DNA of 7,796 bases from Methylacidiphilum sp. (GTDB lineage Bacteria > Verrucomicrobiota > Verrucomicrobiia > CAIQCK01). Shown here one piece after another: positions 5,666-7,796 of the stretch; the first letter of the stretch is position 1; each line of letters starts with the position of its first letter. The position numbers and the translations under genes are program-made. The notes under the pieces were generated by a model. That model was not told the origin of the DNA and did no database searches. It saw only the letters and a program-made list of their open reading frames with translations. Location: positions 1-7,796 of the forward strand of contig DYDC01000119.1 in the NCBI GenBank assembly GCA_020718125.1, written 5' to 3'.

Positions 5666-7690
5666 ATGGACATTTTCTTCAAGTGCATCCACTGCGACCA
5701 ACGCCTCGTGGTGGATGACGCGGGCGTTGGCATGGAGATTCCCTGCCCGCGCTGCCAGAAACTCATCGCCATCCCGGAACGATCCACCGTCCACAGCGAT
5801 CAAGAACTCGCCGCGGATGAAAAGGTGTCCGAGAGACAGGTTATCGCCGCCAAACCCGTCCCGACGCCGTTCCCGCCGCCACCCGCCGAGGCCCCGGCCA
5901 AGCCGCCTCCCGCCCCGCGTCCGCCGGCCCGTGTCCGCCCCGCCACGGCCCTGCTGTCAGCGCCTCGAAATATCCAACCGGCTCGCTCGCTCCCGGTCGA
6001 ACCCGCCCCGCCACCGCTCCAAGAGGTCCCGTTGTCGCGGCCTGCGACCCCGCCCCGTCCCGCTGCGCCCTTGTCCCACGCGCAGCCGCCCGCCACCGTG
6101 CCGCCCGCGCGCGCGCTGTCCACCGAAGAGACCCTGGCTTTCTTCGCCAGTGGCCTGGAGGCATCCTCCACAACGACGCCTGCCGCCGTGGGCAAACCTT
6201 TGTCCCTGGCGCAGCCGCCCGCCACCGTGCCGCCCGCGCGCGCGCTGTCCACCGAAGAGACCCTGGCTTTCTTCGCCAGTGGCCTGGAGGCATCCTCCAC
6301 AACGACGCCTGCCGCCGTGGGCAAACCTTTGTCCCTGGCGCAGCCGCCCGCCACCGTGCCGCCCGCGCGCGCGCTGTCCACCGAAGAGACCCTGGCTTTT
6401 TACGCTGGCGGCATCGAGTCGTCCCCCACCCCGCCGCGCGTGCCGAAACCGCCCGCTGTCGTGGGCAAACCCGCCGAGCCGCCCGCGGCACCCGCGCCAC
6501 CCCCGCTGCCAAAAGCCGCCGCTCCGCCACCCGAAGAGCGGCCACCCGCGCCAGCGCCCGTCAAACCAGAACCGCAGCCGCTTCCCGTTCCCGCAGCCCC
6601 TGTGCCGCCCGTGCCGCCCGTGCCGTTGCCGGCAACGTCGCCTCTGGCTCCTCCGCTCGATATCGCATTGCCGGACGTCGCCCTTCGTCCGGCGGCGGAC
6701 CAGAAATCCTTCGTCACTCCGACACCCGCCGCCGTGCGCCTCGTCGAACCTCCCGTCGCGCAAAAACCCGCCCCGCCGCCGCCGGCCCCAATACCGGCGC
6801 AGGCCCCCACCGCGTCCCCGCCCGCCCGCGGCATCGTGCGGCTTGTGGACACGGAGGTGACACGCCGCGCCGCTGCGGAGAAATGGCAGGAACTGGCCGC
6901 CGGGCTGACGCAACAATTGTGGAATGCCAGGACGACTTATCCACTGCGGGCGGTGATGGTGGAAACATTCCTTCGAGCGATGCCAGTGCTCTTGATGAAC
7001 CCGAACGTCGGCGTCGGCGCGCGCGGCGCGCAGGCGGGCATGCACGCCCGATGGATCGAGCCGTTCACCAACACCCTCTCCGAACACGTCGCGCGGCTCA
7101 GCCGCGCCACGTTCGAGGGCAGCACAGCCCGCGTGGCCGAGGTCGTCGAACTCTGGATGCATCACCAGCAGATGATGGCCGAGCGGGCCGGCTCCAACAT
7201 CGAGGACATCAGCTTCTCGATGGCGACATTGCCGCAATCCGCCGTCGTCACCTTCGGGATGAACTTCACCCAGCGCGGCATCCGCGGCCGCAAACGCGTG
7301 GCCTGCTGGGTTGGCCGCATCGGCGACGACCTCTTCGTGTTCTCCGGCAAACTCCCGCCGCACGGCGCCCGCGTGCCGCTGGCCGCCGAGCGTGCCTTCC
7401 GCGCCGACGCCGCTGCGCCGGAGCCATCGGTGCAAATCCCGCGTGAGAGAATCCTCGCCCTCCCACCGCCGGAGGGGATGGATGCCGCCGCGGCACGCAC
7501 CACGCGTGAACTGGTCATCAACTTTTGCGAGGCGCATTTCGGCCGGTTCGACAACCGCCTTGCGGGCGAATTCTACGACGGCATCCGCCAGGACCGCGAA
7601 GCGGCGCGGGCCGCCTTGCCCGGCGTCATCACCGCCATGCCGCCCTCCAAGGAAAAGCGGATGCTCCAACAGCTCTATCGCGACCTGTGA
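5666..7690 (+). CDS. Zinc-ribbon protein with long proline-rich repeat linker and unknown C-terminal domain
   Basis: I cannot assign a function to this 674-residue protein. Residues 4-32 form a zinc-ribbon-like fold with Cys7-x2-Cys10 and Cys27-x2-Cys30, which should bind one metal ion and could contact nucleic acid or protein. Residues about 60-388 are low-complexity, rich in Pro and Ala, and probably disordered. They include two identical 43-residue units (139-181, 182-224) and a third that diverges after residue 244, each carrying ARALSTEETLAF. Residues about 389-674 look globular and mixed alpha/beta. They include helical segments at about 400-435 and 460-510, a strand-rich part around 520-560 (AVVTFGMNFTQRG, then RVACWVGRIGDDLFVFSG), and a charged helical end (KEKRMLQQLYRDL). 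No signal peptide or membrane segment is seen, so it is likely cytoplasmic. It lies 48 bp after the decarboxylase gene but has its own promoter-like signal. The overall shape resembles many Verrucomicrobiota zinc-ribbon proteins with species-specific tails. Confidence 0.75.
   Translation: MDIFFKCIHCDQRLVVDDAGVGMEIPCPRCQKLIAIPERSTVHSDQELAADEKVSERQVIAAKPVPTPFPPPPAEAPAKPPPAPRPPARVRPATALLSAPRNIQPARSLPVEPAPPPLQEVPLSRPATPPRPAAPLSHAQPPATVPPARALSTEETLAFFASGLEASSTTTPAAVGKPLSLAQPPATVPPARALSTEETLAFFASGLEASSTTTPAAVGKPLSLAQPPATVPPARALSTEETLAFYAGGIESSPTPPRVPKPPAVVGKPAEPPAAPAPPPLPKAAAPPPEERPPAPAPVKPEPQPLPVPAAPVPPVPPVPLPATSPLAPPLDIALPDVALRPAADQKSFVTPTPAAVRLVEPPVAQKPAPPPPAPIPAQAPTASPPARGIVRLVDTEVTRRAAAEKWQELAAGLTQQLWNARTTYPLRAVMVETFLRAMPVLLMNPNVGVGARGAQAGMHARWIEPFTNTLSEHVARLSRATFEGSTARVAEVVELWMHHQQMMAERAGSNIEDISFSMATLPQSAVVTFGMNFTQRGIRGRKRVACWVGRIGDDLFVFSGKLPPHGARVPLAAERAFRADAAAPEPSVQIPRERILALPPPEGMDAAAARTTRELVINFCEAHFGRFDNRLAGEFYDGIRQDREAARAALPGVITAMPPSKEKRMLQQLYRDL
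6080..6399 (+). repeat. Perfect 129-bp in-frame tandem repeat, about 2.5 copies
   Basis: The unit at 6080-6208 is repeated without change at 6209-6337, and a third copy is identical from 6338 to 6399, then diverges abruptly. The sequence therefore matches itself at a lag of 129 bp over 191 bp with no mismatch. The period is exactly 43 codons, so the reading frame is kept. The absence of even synonymous change points to a recent duplication or to ongoing homogenisation. Copy number may vary between strains, or may be miscounted in a short-read assembly. Confidence 0.95.
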
Positions 7691-7697
7691 AAACACA

Positions 7698-7796
7698 TTG
7701 CTGGCCCGTCTGGCGGCCGCATCACTCGCCACCGCAGACACGCGCGCCGAGGAAACCTTCCCCTTCGTCATCCCCGGACGGGCGCAACTTGACACA
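7698..7796 (+). CDS. N-terminal fragment of a probable exported protein (runs off the window)
   Basis: The frame is open to the window end and gives 33 codons from a TTG at 7698. The translation starts with a hydrophobic stretch (LLARLAAASLATA) and then a segment, AEETFPFVIPG, that resembles the mature start of secreted proteins in Verrucomicrobiota. This suggests a signal peptide. No ATG is available in frame and no Shine-Dalgarno sequence is visible. A GTG at 7687 overlaps the previous stop as GTGA and would encode MKT in a different frame, with an unlikely Pro/Arg-rich continuation. A small indel joining the two would give a classical signal peptide, so a frameshift or sequencing error is possible. 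The protein family cannot be told from this length. Confidence 0.4.
   Translation, partial: MLARLAAASLATADTRAEETFPFVIPGRAQLDT

Noticed and set aside
6080..6399. The tandem repeat considered as a CRISPR array.
   Set aside because: The units abut without variable spacers, the period is 43 codons in frame, and no cas gene is present.
5457..6860. Long plus-strand open frame overlapping the zinc-ribbon gene, very rich in Arg and Pro.
   Set aside because: It is a frame shadow of the proline-rich linker: no domain, extreme composition, and it begins inside the decarboxylase gene.
5957..7795. A 612-codon minus-strand open frame opposite the zinc-ribbon gene.
   Set aside because: Its product is rich in Gly, Arg and His as expected from the antisense of GC-rich codons, with no recognisable motif. 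The plus-strand frame has a clear zinc ribbon and folded C-terminus.

Overview
The window is GC-rich and looks like a chromosomal segment of a Verrucomicrobiota bacterium, possibly of the Pedosphaera/Limisphaera side. That placement is inference. It rests on the mix of families, the N-terminal zinc ribbon joined to a long proline-rich linker, and the interspersed palindromic element at the left edge, which resembles repeats I associate with that phylum. No rRNA, tRNA, CRISPR array, transposase or phage gene was seen.

Layout from left to right. Positions 9-87 hold a three-hairpin palindromic repeat. A DUF2203 gene (223-609, +) starts with GTG and appears nearly leaderless. It converges on an RmlC-like nucleotide-sugar epimerase gene (616-1140, -). 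That gene is divergent from a CAT-type amino acid permease gene (1289-3058, +), and the two share a region with back-to-back promoters. The permease gene converges on a possible 53-residue, very basic ORF (3081-3242, -), which lies downstream of amrS, the radical SAM gene of the AmmeMemoRadiSam system (3296-4489, -). amrS is divergent from a UDP-glucuronate decarboxylase gene (4622-5617, +). This is followed by a 674-residue zinc-ribbon/proline-rich protein of unknown function (5666-7690, +), which contains a perfect 129-bp in-frame tandem repeat. The window ends in the first 33 codons of a probable exported protein (7698 onward, +).

The genes do not form one pathway. The epimerase-like protein and the decarboxylase both point to nucleotide-sugar supply for surface polysaccharide, but they are about 3.5 kb apart and transcribed separately. 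The permease imports amino acids. AmrS has no AmrA or AmrB partner in the window.

Two patterns recur across unrelated genes. First, five of the six main genes have a promoter-like signal of the form TTGnnn, 17-18 bp, TAnnC(T/A), at a position compatible with their start codons. Second, both convergent junctions carry an inverted repeat in which the two opposing stop codons pair with each other. The least explained object is the zinc-ribbon/repeat protein: its C-terminal domain of about 285 residues matches nothing I recognise. I see no clear sign of a new multi-gene system.
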